Source: an uncultured Lachnospiraceae bacterium (GTDB lineage Bacteria > Bacillota > Clostridia > Lachnospirales > Lachnospiraceae). Taken from it: a stretch of 64,000 bases of DNA. The DNA is taken from the NCBI GenBank assembly GCA_910585215.1, contig CAJUDQ010000005.1:24354-88353 (forward strand), given 5' to 3'. The notes beneath the pieces were generated by a model. The model had not been told where the DNA came from, did no database searches, and saw nothing but the letters and a program-made list of their open reading frames with translations. A program made the position numbers and the translations under genes. Positions 37,160 through 44,498 of the stretch are shown here, one piece after another (positions within the stretch are counted from its first letter, which is position 1; each line of letters starts with the position of its first letter).

Positions 37160-37612
37160 TTATTCCAAAAGCTTCTTAAGCTCATCCATAAAGGTATTTA
37201 CATCCTTAAATTCCCGATAAACGGAAGCGAATCTTACATATGCCACAGAATCATAATCCTTGAGCTTGTTCATTACGATTTCTCCGATTTCCTGACTGGA
37301 AACTTCTCTGTTTACCTCTACGTTAAAAATAACGTTTTCAATTTCATCTACCATTTTCTGTATCTGTTCATAGGATATAGAACGCTTATGACAGGCCCTT
37401 ACAATAGCGGACTCTATTTTTTCACGCTCATAGGCTTCTCTGCTGTTGTCTTTTTTTCTTACAATTAATGGAAGTGTTTCTATTTTTTCATATGTAGTAA
37501 AACGTTTTCCGCAGATATCGCACTGTCGTCTGCGTCTTATGGAATTATTTTCTTCCGATGGTCTTGAATCAATGACTCTTGTATTTTCTTTATTACAATA
37601 TGGACATTTCAC
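37160..37612 (-). CDS. nrdR: transcriptional repressor NrdR
   Basis: A 150-residue ATP-cone regulator of ribonucleotide reductase genes. The N-terminal zinc ribbon has CPYCNKENT and CDICGKRF; the ATP-cone starts at PLIVRKKDNSREAYEREKI in part. NrdR senses dATP/ATP and binds NrdR boxes. No nrd gene is in the window. Confidence 0.97.
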   Translation of the reverse strand: MKCPYCNKENTRVIDSRPSEENNSIRRRRQCDICGKRFTTYEKIETLPLIVRKKDNSREAYEREKIESAIVRACHKRSISYEQIQKMVDEIENVIFNVEVNREVSSQEIGEIVMNKLKDYDSVAYVRFASVYREFKDVNTFMDELKKLLE

Positions 37613-37666
37613 TTCTGGTTCCTCCGCTGTTTCTTTTCTGCTATTGTAACGTATTTTTCAGCTTTG

Positions 37667-37921
37667 TCAAGTCTTTAACACAGCCTTTTCATCTACTTCC
37701 ACCAATACAATATCAGGGCCTATCTGGCGGATGCAGCGGAAGGGAATAATAAATTCCTCTTCCTTTCCGAACAGTCCAAAACAGCGGCTTTGACCGGGAA
37801 TAATCACAGCACATATCTGGCCGCATTTTTCGTCAAATTCCAAATCCTCAATACATCCGAGCCTTTTACAGGTACATTCATTAATTACTTCCTTGTAACG
37901 CAGTTCTGAGAGCCGAATCAT
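37667..37921 (-). CDS. YlmC/YmxH-family sporulation protein
   Basis: An 84-residue PRC-barrel-like protein. Features are LSELRYKEVINECTCKRLG, FDEKCGQI and IPFRCIRQIGPDIVLVE. The family is tied to sporulation by neighbourhood and expression in Bacillus; a mechanism is unknown. It is 83 bp downstream of sigG and likely read with it. Strong AGGAGG site. Confidence 0.88.
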   Translation of the reverse strand: MIRLSELRYKEVINECTCKRLGCIEDLEFDEKCGQICAVIIPGQSRCFGLFGKEEEFIIPFRCIRQIGPDIVLVEVDEKAVLKT

Positions 37922-38004
37922 TCTTCCTCCTTAATCTTCACAAGATTGGATTTTGTACTTTCTGAATTTAATACTTATCCATATAGTATATTCGAGAGTT
38001 TGTC

Positions 38005-38784
38005 TTAACATGCCAGATAATTTCTCATGCTGCGCAAAGCGCTTTTTTCAAGCCTGCTGACCTGCGCCTGACTGATGCCAAGCTCCTCCGCCACCTCTAT
38101 CTGTGTGCGCCCTTTAAAAAAACGGAGCTGTACAATCTGTCTTTCCCTTTCTGGAAGACGCTTTATTGCTTCACCCAGAGAAATTTCTTCTATCCATGTT
38201 TCTTCTTTATTTTTTTTGTCGCTTATCTGGTCCATAACATATAAAGTATCTCCGCCTTCGTTGTATACGGGTTCATAGAGAGAAACAGGGCTTTGTATGG
38301 CATCCAATGCCACAACAATATCCTCTTTGTCAATGCCGATTTCCTCTGCGATTTCATTAATTGTAGGCTCTTTCTGATGTGCCTTCACGTAATTTTCCTT
38401 TGCATAGATTGCTTTGTATGCAATATCTCTGAGTGAACGGCTGACTCTTATCTGAGAAGAATCTCTCAAATGTCTTCGTATTTCTCCCAGAATCATTGGT
38501 ACAGCATAGGTGGAAAATTTCACATTGAGACTTCTGTCAAAATTGTCCAATGCTTTGATTAATCCAATACAGCCTATTTGAAATAAATCATCTATATTTT
38601 CACTGGAATTGGAAAAGCGCTGAACAATGCTCAACACAAGTCTCAAATTTCCATTAATAAACTTTTCTCTGGCCCCTTCGTCTCCGTTCTCTATCTTTTC
38701 AAACAGTTCTTCCTTCTCCTTATTGGTTAGAACTGGTAATTTTGATGTGTTTACGCCACATATCTCAACTTTATAACCTGCCAT
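38005..38784 (-). CDS. sigG: RNA polymerase sporulation sigma factor SigG
   Basis: A 259-residue sigma-70 family factor controlling late forespore genes. The short N-terminus (KVEICGVNTSKLPVLT) is the SigG hallmark and contacts the anti-sigma factor. Region 2 has NLRLVLSIVQRF and DDLFQIGCIGLIKA; region 3 LRDIAYKAIYAKEN; region 4 RERQIVQLRFFKGRTQIEVA. In Bacillus it follows spoIIGA-sigE; here it stands with a ylmC-like gene. The 146-bp divergent gap to the Gly/Cys-rich gene should hold its own promoter (a SigF/G-type GTATA lies upstream on the minus strand, but the -10 is unclear). Confidence 0.95.
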   Translation of the reverse strand: MAGYKVEICGVNTSKLPVLTNKEKEELFEKIENGDEGAREKFINGNLRLVLSIVQRFSNSSENIDDLFQIGCIGLIKALDNFDRSLNVKFSTYAVPMILGEIRRHLRDSSQIRVSRSLRDIAYKAIYAKENYVKAHQKEPTINEIAEEIGIDKEDIVVALDAIQSPVSLYEPVYNEGGDTLYVMDQISDKKNKEETWIEEISLGEAIKRLPERERQIVQLRFFKGRTQIEVAEELGISQAQVSRLEKSALRSMRNYLAC

Positions 38785-38872
38785 TTTACGCCTCCGGAAT
38801 ATCTTTTTCTCACCTTATAAATCATTTACTTTTATTATAAAAATATACTGGAAAAATTTATAAACTTCTTGA

Positions 38873-38900
38873 ACACAGACAGGCTGCAGGGAATACAATA
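38873..38900 (+). promoter_or_regulatory. candidate SigK-type promoter of the Gly/Cys-rich gene
   Basis: AC (38873-38874), 17-bp spacer, then AATACAATA (38892-38900), matching 8 of 9 positions of the SigK -10 consensus CATANNNTA. Derived by eye from Bacillus consensus sequences. Confidence 0.35.
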
Positions 38901-38930
38901 CATTGTAAAACAAATTTGGAGGATATCTAA

Positions 38931-39224
38931 ATGAGTGACTTAACAGCAACAAATTGCGGAAACAGCTGTGGCTGTGAATGCAATGACAACAACAATTGTT
39001 TATTTCTTATTTTAATCTTATTGTTCTGCGGTGGCAGCGGTTTTGGTGGCTGCGGCGGATGCGGCGGTGGATGTGGCTGCGGAAATAGCTGCGGAAACGA
39101 TAGCTGCTGGATTATTATCCTGCTTCTGCTCTTCTGTGGCGGCAGCGGATTCGGTTTCGGCGGTAATGGATGCGGCTGTGGTTGCGGTTGTGGCTGCAAC
39201 AACAATGTAGGTATCGGCTGCTAA
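38931..39224 (+). CDS. Gly/Cys-rich small protein with two hydrophobic repeats (HCB-type)
   Basis: A 97-residue protein with two copies of the same module: a run of about eight Leu/Ile residues followed by FCGGSGFG and Gly/Cys-rich sequence (LFLILILLFCGGSGFGGC and IIILLLLFCGGSGFGFGG). Over 15 cysteines are present. Similar clostridial proteins are annotated as chorion class high-cysteine HCB protein 13. The divergence from sigG and a SigK-like promoter suggest a spore surface or coat role, with possible disulfide cross-linking; this is inference. SD site TTGGAGGA. Confidence 0.75.
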   Translation: MSDLTATNCGNSCGCECNDNNNCLFLILILLFCGGSGFGGCGGCGGGCGCGNSCGNDSCWIIILLLLFCGGSGFGFGGNGCGCGCGCGCNNNVGIGC

Positions 39225-39290
39225 AAGACCGGATATAATGCAACCGGTCAATGACTGACTGTATTGACTGCATTGATTGTTCTGATACTT

Positions 39291-39317
39291 CCGGACAGAA
39301 GGTTTTCTTCTGTCCGG
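39291..39317 (+). terminator. hairpin after the Gly/Cys-rich gene
   Basis: An 11-bp perfect stem CCGGACAGAAG (39291-39301) / CTTCTGTCCGG (39307-39317) with a five-base loop, followed by an interrupted T tract. Confidence 0.65.
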
Positions 39318-39342
39318 TACCTTTGTCTGTCATATAAAACTG

Positions 39343-39372
39343 TCATATCATTTACTTTTTTATCATAAGATA
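39343..39372 (+). promoter_or_regulatory. candidate SigE/SigK-type promoter of the 178-aa gene
   Basis: TCATATC (39343-39349), 14-bp spacer, CATAAGATA (39364-39372). The -10 matches CATANNNTA fully (SigK) and CATACAAT in 6 of 8 (SigE); the -35 matches the SigE form KMATATT in 6 of 7. No sigma-A promoter was evident. Confidence 0.4.
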
Positions 39373-39451
39373 GAATATAAGCCTGAGAATCAATCGATTA
39401 GAGACTAAGAAACATTTTTAACAAGAAACCGATTAGGTAAGGAGAATTACT

Positions 39452-39988
39452 ATGGACCATTTTTCAGAAAGCCAGAATGAACTACGTCGGATGGAAATGC
39501 TTAAAGCTGTCCTTCCATACATTCCTGTGTCTATGCAGAAATTTCTAAATATTTATATGGGATTTTCCGAGCTTTTTAATGCCATAAATATGATAAGAAA
39601 TGGCCCGATTTTATATACGGATAACATAACTGACAAAAGCAAGCTTGGCAACACAGAGGAGCTGCTTGGCGTTCTTCGCGGCTTCTGTTCGCCAAAGGAA
39701 AATGAACTGATTGATATGTTTTTTAATATGTCAAAAGTAATGAATATGTATGACAGCTACAAAGACATTTTTTCAATGTTTCAGATGCCACAGGGCTCCG
39801 AGGAAGAGAAAAAACAGGAAAATTATGCGTTTCACACAACTGCTGACCGTTCAAATCAGGAAACGGAAAGTCAGAAAAACAATTCGCTGTTTTCTCAGAT
39901 GAATCCTATGGCTATGATGAATATGATGAACCAGTTTAAAGGCAGCAAGGAAATTGATGATATTTTTAATAATTTTTTAAAACAATAG
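39452..39988 (+). CDS. conserved-looking hypothetical protein, Met-rich C-terminus
   Basis: A 178-residue cytosolic protein not recognised by family. It is mostly helical. The N-terminal two thirds carry conserved-looking segments (MLKAVLPYIPVSMQKFLNIY, LRGFCSPKENELIDMFF). The C-terminal part has a polar linker (about 120-145) and a Met-rich stretch NPMAMMNMMNQF. It is followed 15 bp later by another small unknown gene, so they form a two-gene operon, and it has a mother-cell-type promoter candidate. SD site TAAGGAG. Confidence 0.7.
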   Translation: MDHFSESQNELRRMEMLKAVLPYIPVSMQKFLNIYMGFSELFNAINMIRNGPILYTDNITDKSKLGNTEELLGVLRGFCSPKENELIDMFFNMSKVMNMYDSYKDIFSMFQMPQGSEEEKKQENYAFHTTADRSNQETESQKNNSLFSQMNPMAMMNMMNQFKGSKEIDDIFNNFLKQ

Positions 39989-40003
39989 AAAGGCAGGAAT
40001 AAA

Positions 40004-40288
40004 ATGGAATATCAGAATTGGGCAGAAAACCCGAAATTTAAAAATATTGACCCTAAAAAATTAACACTCATTGAAATGCTCAGTGAACAGGCAGGCTCCA
40101 AAAAGCCGGAAGAAATTCTTCCTTTTTTTCTGGCAGTAAATGCCAAGGCAAATGAAATGGGTATTACATTTAATGACGACGAGACAGAAATTATTCTTGA
40201 ATCTTTAAAATCAAAAATGAATCCTTCTGATATTAAAAAAATCGATATGATAAGAAATTTTACAAAAATGATGTCAGAAAAAAGTTGA
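40004..40288 (+). CDS. hypothetical 94-aa protein
   Basis: A 94-residue helical, charged protein of unknown function. Residues 20-60 (LIEMLSEQAGSKKPEEILPF, then FLAVNAKANEMGI) look like a short helical bundle. It is the second gene of the two-gene unit starting at 39452; its stop codon lies inside the stem of the terminator. AAGGCAGG precedes the ATG. Confidence 0.7.
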   Translation: MEYQNWAENPKFKNIDPKKLTLIEMLSEQAGSKKPEEILPFFLAVNAKANEMGITFNDDETEIILESLKSKMNPSDIKKIDMIRNFTKMMSEKS

Positions 40289-40314
40289 GCAGAAAAACTG
40301 CTCAACTTTTTTAG
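40281..40314. terminator. bidirectional terminator
   Basis: A 12-bp perfect stem AAAGTTGAGCAG (40281-40292) / CTGCTCAACTTT (40298-40309) with an AAAAA loop and T/A tracts on both sides. It serves the convergent 94-aa gene and fabV. Confidence 0.85.
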
Positions 40315-41466
40315 TTACACTTCCACATCTGCGGAATAATCTACTCCTTCCAGTCCAAATCCAAACATCTGATAAAAATCTTCCCAGTAACCTTTGATAT
40401 CAGAAAGCGTTGTAACATTTTCAGAATTGATTTTATCCCAGACAGTCTTTATTTCAGTCTGAATATCCTCACGCAGTTCATAATCATCCATACGAATCAT
40501 ACCCTGTTCATCAGTTATCACCTGTGTCCCGAAAAGTTTGTCGTGGAATAATCTTCCAATTTGTTCAATACAGCCTTCATGACAGCCTTTTTCCTTCATG
40601 ACTTTATACAGAATTGCAAAATACAGCGGTACAACAGGAATTGCACTGCTTGCCTGAGTGACAAGTCCTTTATTGACAGAGATATATGCACTGGTATTTA
40701 AAGTTTTTCTTATTTTTTCTGCATATTCATGAAGATTTTTTTTGGCCATTCCAATCGTTCCATTAAAATAAATTGGATATGTAAGTTCTGGACCAATATA
40801 AGAATATGCAACTGTAACTGCATGTTCGGACAATACCTTTGCATTATTGAAGGATTCTATCCAGTCAAACCAGTCTTCGCCGCCCATTACTTTTACAGTA
40901 GCCTCTATTTCTTCTTCTGATGCAGCCGGAATTTCTGCCTCAGAAACAGTATTATCCTTTAGATTCAGAGATTTTTGTCTGTATGGCTCTTTTGTGGCTT
41001 TTAAAACAGAATGATAGACCGTTCCGTCTGGCATGGTTCTTCTTGGTGCAGCAAGGCTGTATATTACCAAGTCTACAGTTCCAAAATCTTTTTGGATTGT
41101 ATGAATGACTTCTTCTTTTATTTCCTTTGAAAAAGCATCTCCATTGATTGAACGGGCATACAGACCTTCTGCTCTGGCAAATTCTTCAAATGCCTTTGTA
41201 TTATAAAATCCAGGCGTAGCGGTACGTTTGCCGGAAGCTTCTTTTTCAAACATTACCCCAAGCGTATCTGCATGACCTCCAAATGCTGCGGCAATCCTTG
41301 AAGCCAGTCCGTAACCTGTAGAAGCTCCTATTACCAGCACCTTTTTTGGCGCATGATTTTCTCCCAATTTTTTGATGTATTCTATCTGCCTTCTGACATT
41401 CTCTCTGCAGCCCACAGGATGAGCTGTTGTACAGATAAATCCTTTTACCTTTGGTTCTATTACCAT
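40315..41466 (-). CDS. fabV: trans-2-enoyl-CoA reductase / enoyl-ACP reductase (FabV/TER)
   Basis: A 383-residue NADH-dependent reductase of the FabV/TER group, which reduces crotonyl-CoA or enoyl-ACP. The N-terminus VKGFICTTAHPVGC is the family start; the nucleotide loop is VIGASTGYGLASRIA, and the active-site Tyr and Lys form the Y-x8-K motif in YFNGTIGMAKK. In fermenting Firmicutes such enzymes serve butyrate formation or fatty acid synthesis and resist triclosan. I start at 41466, which has CGGAGGA upstream, rather than an in-frame ATG 15 codons earlier without one. Confidence 0.93.
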   Translation of the reverse strand: MVIEPKVKGFICTTAHPVGCRENVRRQIEYIKKLGENHAPKKVLVIGASTGYGLASRIAAAFGGHADTLGVMFEKEASGKRTATPGFYNTKAFEEFARAEGLYARSINGDAFSKEIKEEVIHTIQKDFGTVDLVIYSLAAPRRTMPDGTVYHSVLKATKEPYRQKSLNLKDNTVSEAEIPAASEEEIEATVKVMGGEDWFDWIESFNNAKVLSEHAVTVAYSYIGPELTYPIYFNGTIGMAKKNLHEYAEKIRKTLNTSAYISVNKGLVTQASSAIPVVPLYFAILYKVMKEKGCHEGCIEQIGRLFHDKLFGTQVITDEQGMIRMDDYELREDIQTEIKTVWDKINSENVTTLSDIKGYWEDFYQMFGFGLEGVDYSADVEV

Positions 41467-41544
41467 AAAAAATCCTCCGTATTCTTTATTTTTTACAGAA
41501 AATATAACCAATCACTGTATCTGTCATATTTCCCATAATATCTT

Positions 41545-42258
41545 TTAATCATCAAATATTTCCTGAAAGAATCCCGAATCTGATGCCGGTTCTCCTCCTG
41601 CAAGCAAATGACTGGTATCTCCGAAAACCTTTACCCTGAAACTTGCGTTTCCTTTTTCACGCTCTTCTGTACAGAGAAGAGTCACTGAGGTTGGAGCAGC
41701 AAAAAACTGTTGCCATAAAACCGGTGCAGAAATCCCAAGAATATGGGATATCATTACGAAAGAAACGCCTAAATGGCAGAAAAATACAATCGTATCTTTA
41801 TTTGGCTGTATTGCCCTGTAATAATTTTCATATCTTTCATATCCGTGTAAAGCAAGGATACTGTCTATTCCGGAACACACTTCGCCATATGCGTTCTGCA
41901 ATTCTTCACCGGTCTTCATAACCGGAGAATTTATCCACTGGTCTTTATCATATAATTCCGGCTGACTGGTCCAGTACTTTGGCATAAAATCCCATGCAAT
42001 TCTGTTTTTTCCTGTGACAGGGTCTGTAATCGGGTAATAAAACTCTCTCAGCCAGTCATATATAATCGGAGTCCGGTTCATTTTTTGCATGGAATATTCT
42101 GCAGTATCTCTGGCCCGTCCAAGAGGAGAACAGTAAAATTGCTTTACATTCCATTTGCTTACTCTGTCGGATAAAAGCTCTGCTTCTCTTTTTCCTTTTT
42201 CTGTCAGTGTATCATTTTTATAATCAGGGTCTCCATGTCTGATAAAAATTACTTTCAT
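41545..42258 (-). CDS. histidine phosphatase family protein
   Basis: A 237-residue phosphoglycerate-mutase-like phosphatase. The N-terminal catalytic motif is FIRHGDPDY; a second arginine lies in SPLGRARDTAEY and the second histidine in FFCHLGVS. It is larger than simple PhoE-type enzymes because of an insert around residues 65-110. Substrate unknown. It follows the GTPase gene by 28 bp. Confidence 0.9.
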   Translation of the reverse strand: MKVIFIRHGDPDYKNDTLTEKGKREAELLSDRVSKWNVKQFYCSPLGRARDTAEYSMQKMNRTPIIYDWLREFYYPITDPVTGKNRIAWDFMPKYWTSQPELYDKDQWINSPVMKTGEELQNAYGEVCSGIDSILALHGYERYENYYRAIQPNKDTIVFFCHLGVSFVMISHILGISAPVLWQQFFAAPTSVTLLCTEEREKGNASFRVKVFGDTSHLLAGGEPASDSGFFQEIFDD

Positions 42259-42286
42259 AGTTTTCTCCTTATGTTTTCAGCTGCGG

Positions 42287-43234
42287 CTAGACAAGATTTA
42301 CTACCGGTTCTGCCAAAGGCGCACATTCTCTGGCTTCCTGAACATATAATACAGGCCCGTTTCCGTCGTATTCTTCATTAAACTCCTCTACCACAGAAAA
42401 TCTGATTTCCGCCCATTGCCGGTTTACCAGTTTTTTTGCATCTTTATACTTGCAGAAAACTCCCATAAAAACAAGGTCCTCCGCGCAGCAGTTCATAGCA
42501 GGTCTGCCCATAACAAACGCATTTGCAGCCATACCTGACTCCCTCATTACCATCGCTTTTATCTGAAACGTCTTACCTGAATATCTTGAGGTATTATCCC
42601 ACATATCAATAAACCAGATACCAAAATGCTCCGGTTTTATCTCTACAAGAGGCGCCTTCAAATCAAATGGAAGGTCCTCGTCCTCAACCGGAAGGTCAAT
42701 TTCTCCCTCACTGTCCTCAAATACTACCTCGATTCCCTGATTGATAGATTTTATGCTTCTTTTAAAACCGGTCAGTTTCTGATTTTCCAGCTCATCACAG
42801 CGATTCATAATCAGAAGCTCAGAATTTCGAATCATATCGGCAAATAATACTCTCATATTTGAAAAATAAGTCTCAAAAGTAGAACCATCCACTGTAATTA
42901 ACTGCTGCTGCATTTCCCAGTTATCAGGAAGCTGAATATTCTTGCAGTCCCATGTTCCGTTGTACTCAATCACAATGCGCTTTGGCTTGTATTTCTCATC
43001 CAGTTCCTTTAAAGTGGTAAGATTGAAATCGGTAAAATCTTCAATTACTTCAATTACAATATGCTTCTCTTTTAGTTCCTCTTCATCATATTCCTCTTCG
43101 CCTTCTTCACAGACAAGTAACAGAGTAGTATCTTCCGAATAGAAATAATCCTGATTCAGCGTAAAGTTAATAAAACGGGTTTTGCCGGACTCCAGAAAAC
43201 CATATATCATATATACCTGTTTTGTATCCTCCAT
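42287..43234 (-). CDS. G3E-like GTPase with TIGR03943-like C-terminal domain
   Basis: A 315-residue protein. The N-terminal half resembles COG0523/CobW GTPases, with a P-loop MIYGFLESGKTRF near residue 8, but lacks the CxCC metal motif. The C-terminal ~100 residues (FGIWFIDMWDNTSRYSGKTF, then RPAMNCCAEDLVFMGVFCKY) closely resemble the C-terminal domain of TIGR03943/DUF1980 proteins, including the paired cysteines. In many Firmicutes TIGR03943 proteins and a permease accompany COG0523 GTPases, so this looks like a fusion of the two functions, probably for metal handling. The start is ATG 43234 with AAGGAG upstream. It lies 12 bp after the His-rich GTPase. Confidence 0.72.
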   Translation of the reverse strand: MEDTKQVYMIYGFLESGKTRFINFTLNQDYFYSEDTTLLLVCEEGEEEYDEEELKEKHIVIEVIEDFTDFNLTTLKELDEKYKPKRIVIEYNGTWDCKNIQLPDNWEMQQQLITVDGSTFETYFSNMRVLFADMIRNSELLIMNRCDELENQKLTGFKRSIKSINQGIEVVFEDSEGEIDLPVEDEDLPFDLKAPLVEIKPEHFGIWFIDMWDNTSRYSGKTFQIKAMVMRESGMAANAFVMGRPAMNCCAEDLVFMGVFCKYKDAKKLVNRQWAEIRFSVVEEFNEEYDGNGPVLYVQEARECAPLAEPVVNLV

Positions 43235-43246
43235 CACGTTTTCTCC

Positions 43247-44353
43247 TTACCCTAAAAATATCTTTTCAAGTTCCTGCTCTGTATATCCGGCAGCAATCAC
43301 TACTACCTTTCCAATATAATCCGGATTTCCCGTACGAATTTCAAACTGGCCTGGTACATAATCAAAATAAATCCACTGACTGTCCTCTGCATTTCTGACA
43401 ATCCCTTTAGAACGAAGAATCGTTCCCTTTGATTCCTGCTCAAATTTATCAAAAACAGCTTTTAATCCTTCCTGTGTATATGCATTGCTGGTTTCTGTGC
43501 CCCAACTTGTAAAAATATCATCGGCATGATGGTGGTGATGTTCATGCCCCTCATGGTCATGTTCATGATGATGTTCTTCATGGTGATGTTCATGCTCCTC
43601 ATGGCCATGTTCATGATGATGTTCTTCATGGTCATGGTGATGCCCATGTTCTTCATGGTGATGATGCTCCTCATGGTCATGGTGATGCTCATGTTCTTCA
43701 TGGTGATGATGCTCTTCATGTTCTTTTTCTGCTCTTTTCAGCATTTCCTCCAGCCCTGCTGTATGATTGAATGCAGAAAGAAGACTGTCCTCATTTAACT
43801 GCTCTACAGGAGTAGTTACAACAGCCGCCTCTGCATTATGTTCTTTTACAATTGCAAGGGCCGCTTCTGTCTTTCCTTCTTTTGCAATATCTGTTCTGCT
43901 GAACACAATTGTAGAAGCATATTCTATCTGGTTGACATAAAATTCTCCAAAATTCTTCAGATACATCTTACATTTATTTACGTCAAGCACAGTAATTCTA
44001 TATCCGATTTCAAGCCCTGCTTCTTCCTTTACTCCTTCGACTGCTCTCATTACATCTGACAGCTTGCCTACTCCAGAAGGCTCGATTATAATTCTCTCAG
44101 GCTGATAGGTCTCTACTACTTCTTTTAAAGATGCAGAAAAATCGCCAACCAGCGAACAGCAAATACAGCCGGAATTCATTTCCTTTATTTCAATACCCGC
44201 TTCCTTTAAAAATCCGCCGTCAATTCCGATTTCTCCAAATTCGTTTTCAATCAGAACCACATTCTGACCTTTATATACAGTTTTTAACAGTTTTTGAATC
44301 AGCGTTGTTTTTCCTGCGCCTAAAAATCCTGAAATAATATCAACTTTTACCAT
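43247..44353 (-). CDS. CobW/COG0523 GTPase with long His-rich linker (metallochaperone)
   Basis: A 368-residue G3E-family GTPase. Walker A is GFLGAGKTT (residues 9-17), the metal-binding CICC motif is at 63-66, and Walker B-like IIIEPSGVG follows. Residues 212-277 contain about 39 histidines mixed with Glu and Asp, a strong zinc, nickel or cobalt store. A CobW C-terminal domain ends the protein. Such proteins deliver zinc to enzymes under scarcity or insert other metals. It heads a four-gene unit with the second GTPase, a phosphatase and perhaps fabV. The metal is not deducible. Confidence 0.9.
   Translation of the reverse strand: MVKVDIISGFLGAGKTTLIQKLLKTVYKGQNVVLIENEFGEIGIDGGFLKEAGIEIKEMNSGCICCSLVGDFSASLKEVVETYQPERIIIEPSGVGKLSDVMRAVEGVKEEAGLEIGYRITVLDVNKCKMYLKNFGEFYVNQIEYASTIVFSRTDIAKEGKTEAALAIVKEHNAEAAVVTTPVEQLNEDSLLSAFNHTAGLEEMLKRAEKEHEEHHHHEEHEHHHDHEEHHHHEEHGHHHDHEEHHHEHGHEEHEHHHEEHHHEHDHEGHEHHHHHADDIFTSWGTETSNAYTQEGLKAVFDKFEQESKGTILRSKGIVRNAEDSQWIYFDYVPGQFEIRTGNPDYIGKVVVIAAGYTEQELEKIFLG
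43526..43720. repeat. imperfect tandem repeat encoding the His-rich linker
   Basis: The stretch consists of reiterated units built from CATGATGATG/GAAGAACAT-like codons that repeat at several offsets, a likely result of slippage or unequal exchange. Length variation between strains is expected. Confidence 0.8.
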
Positions 44354-44410
44354 GATTTTTCCTTCTTTCTATAACTTGAATAAATTTACAGTCTCTGTTT
44401 TGCAGCTTTT

Positions 44411-44438
44411 ATTTTAACATAAAGAAAGAATTTGTCAA
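44411..44438 (-). promoter_or_regulatory. promoter of the His-rich GTPase operon
   Basis: TTGACA (44433-44438) and TAAAAT (44411-44416) on the minus strand, 16 bp apart. Three bp upstream of the -35 lies an inverted repeat TTCCGG (44441-44446) / CCGGAA (44459-44464). Confidence 0.6.
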
Positions 44439-44498
44439 CTTTCCGGACGCCCTTTTTTCCGGAACTTATTTTACAAAAAGTGCACTATCGAAAAACAG

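Noticed and set aside
38927..39205. Pro/Gln-rich minus-strand ORF opposite the Gly/Cys-rich gene
   Set aside because: Low-complexity mirror of the Gly/Cys codons; the plus-strand frame has a strong ribosome site and meaningful internal duplication.
43526..43798. Met/Val-rich plus-strand ORF opposite the His-rich linker
   Set aside because: It is the complementary reading of the His/Glu codon repeats in a solid GTPase gene.
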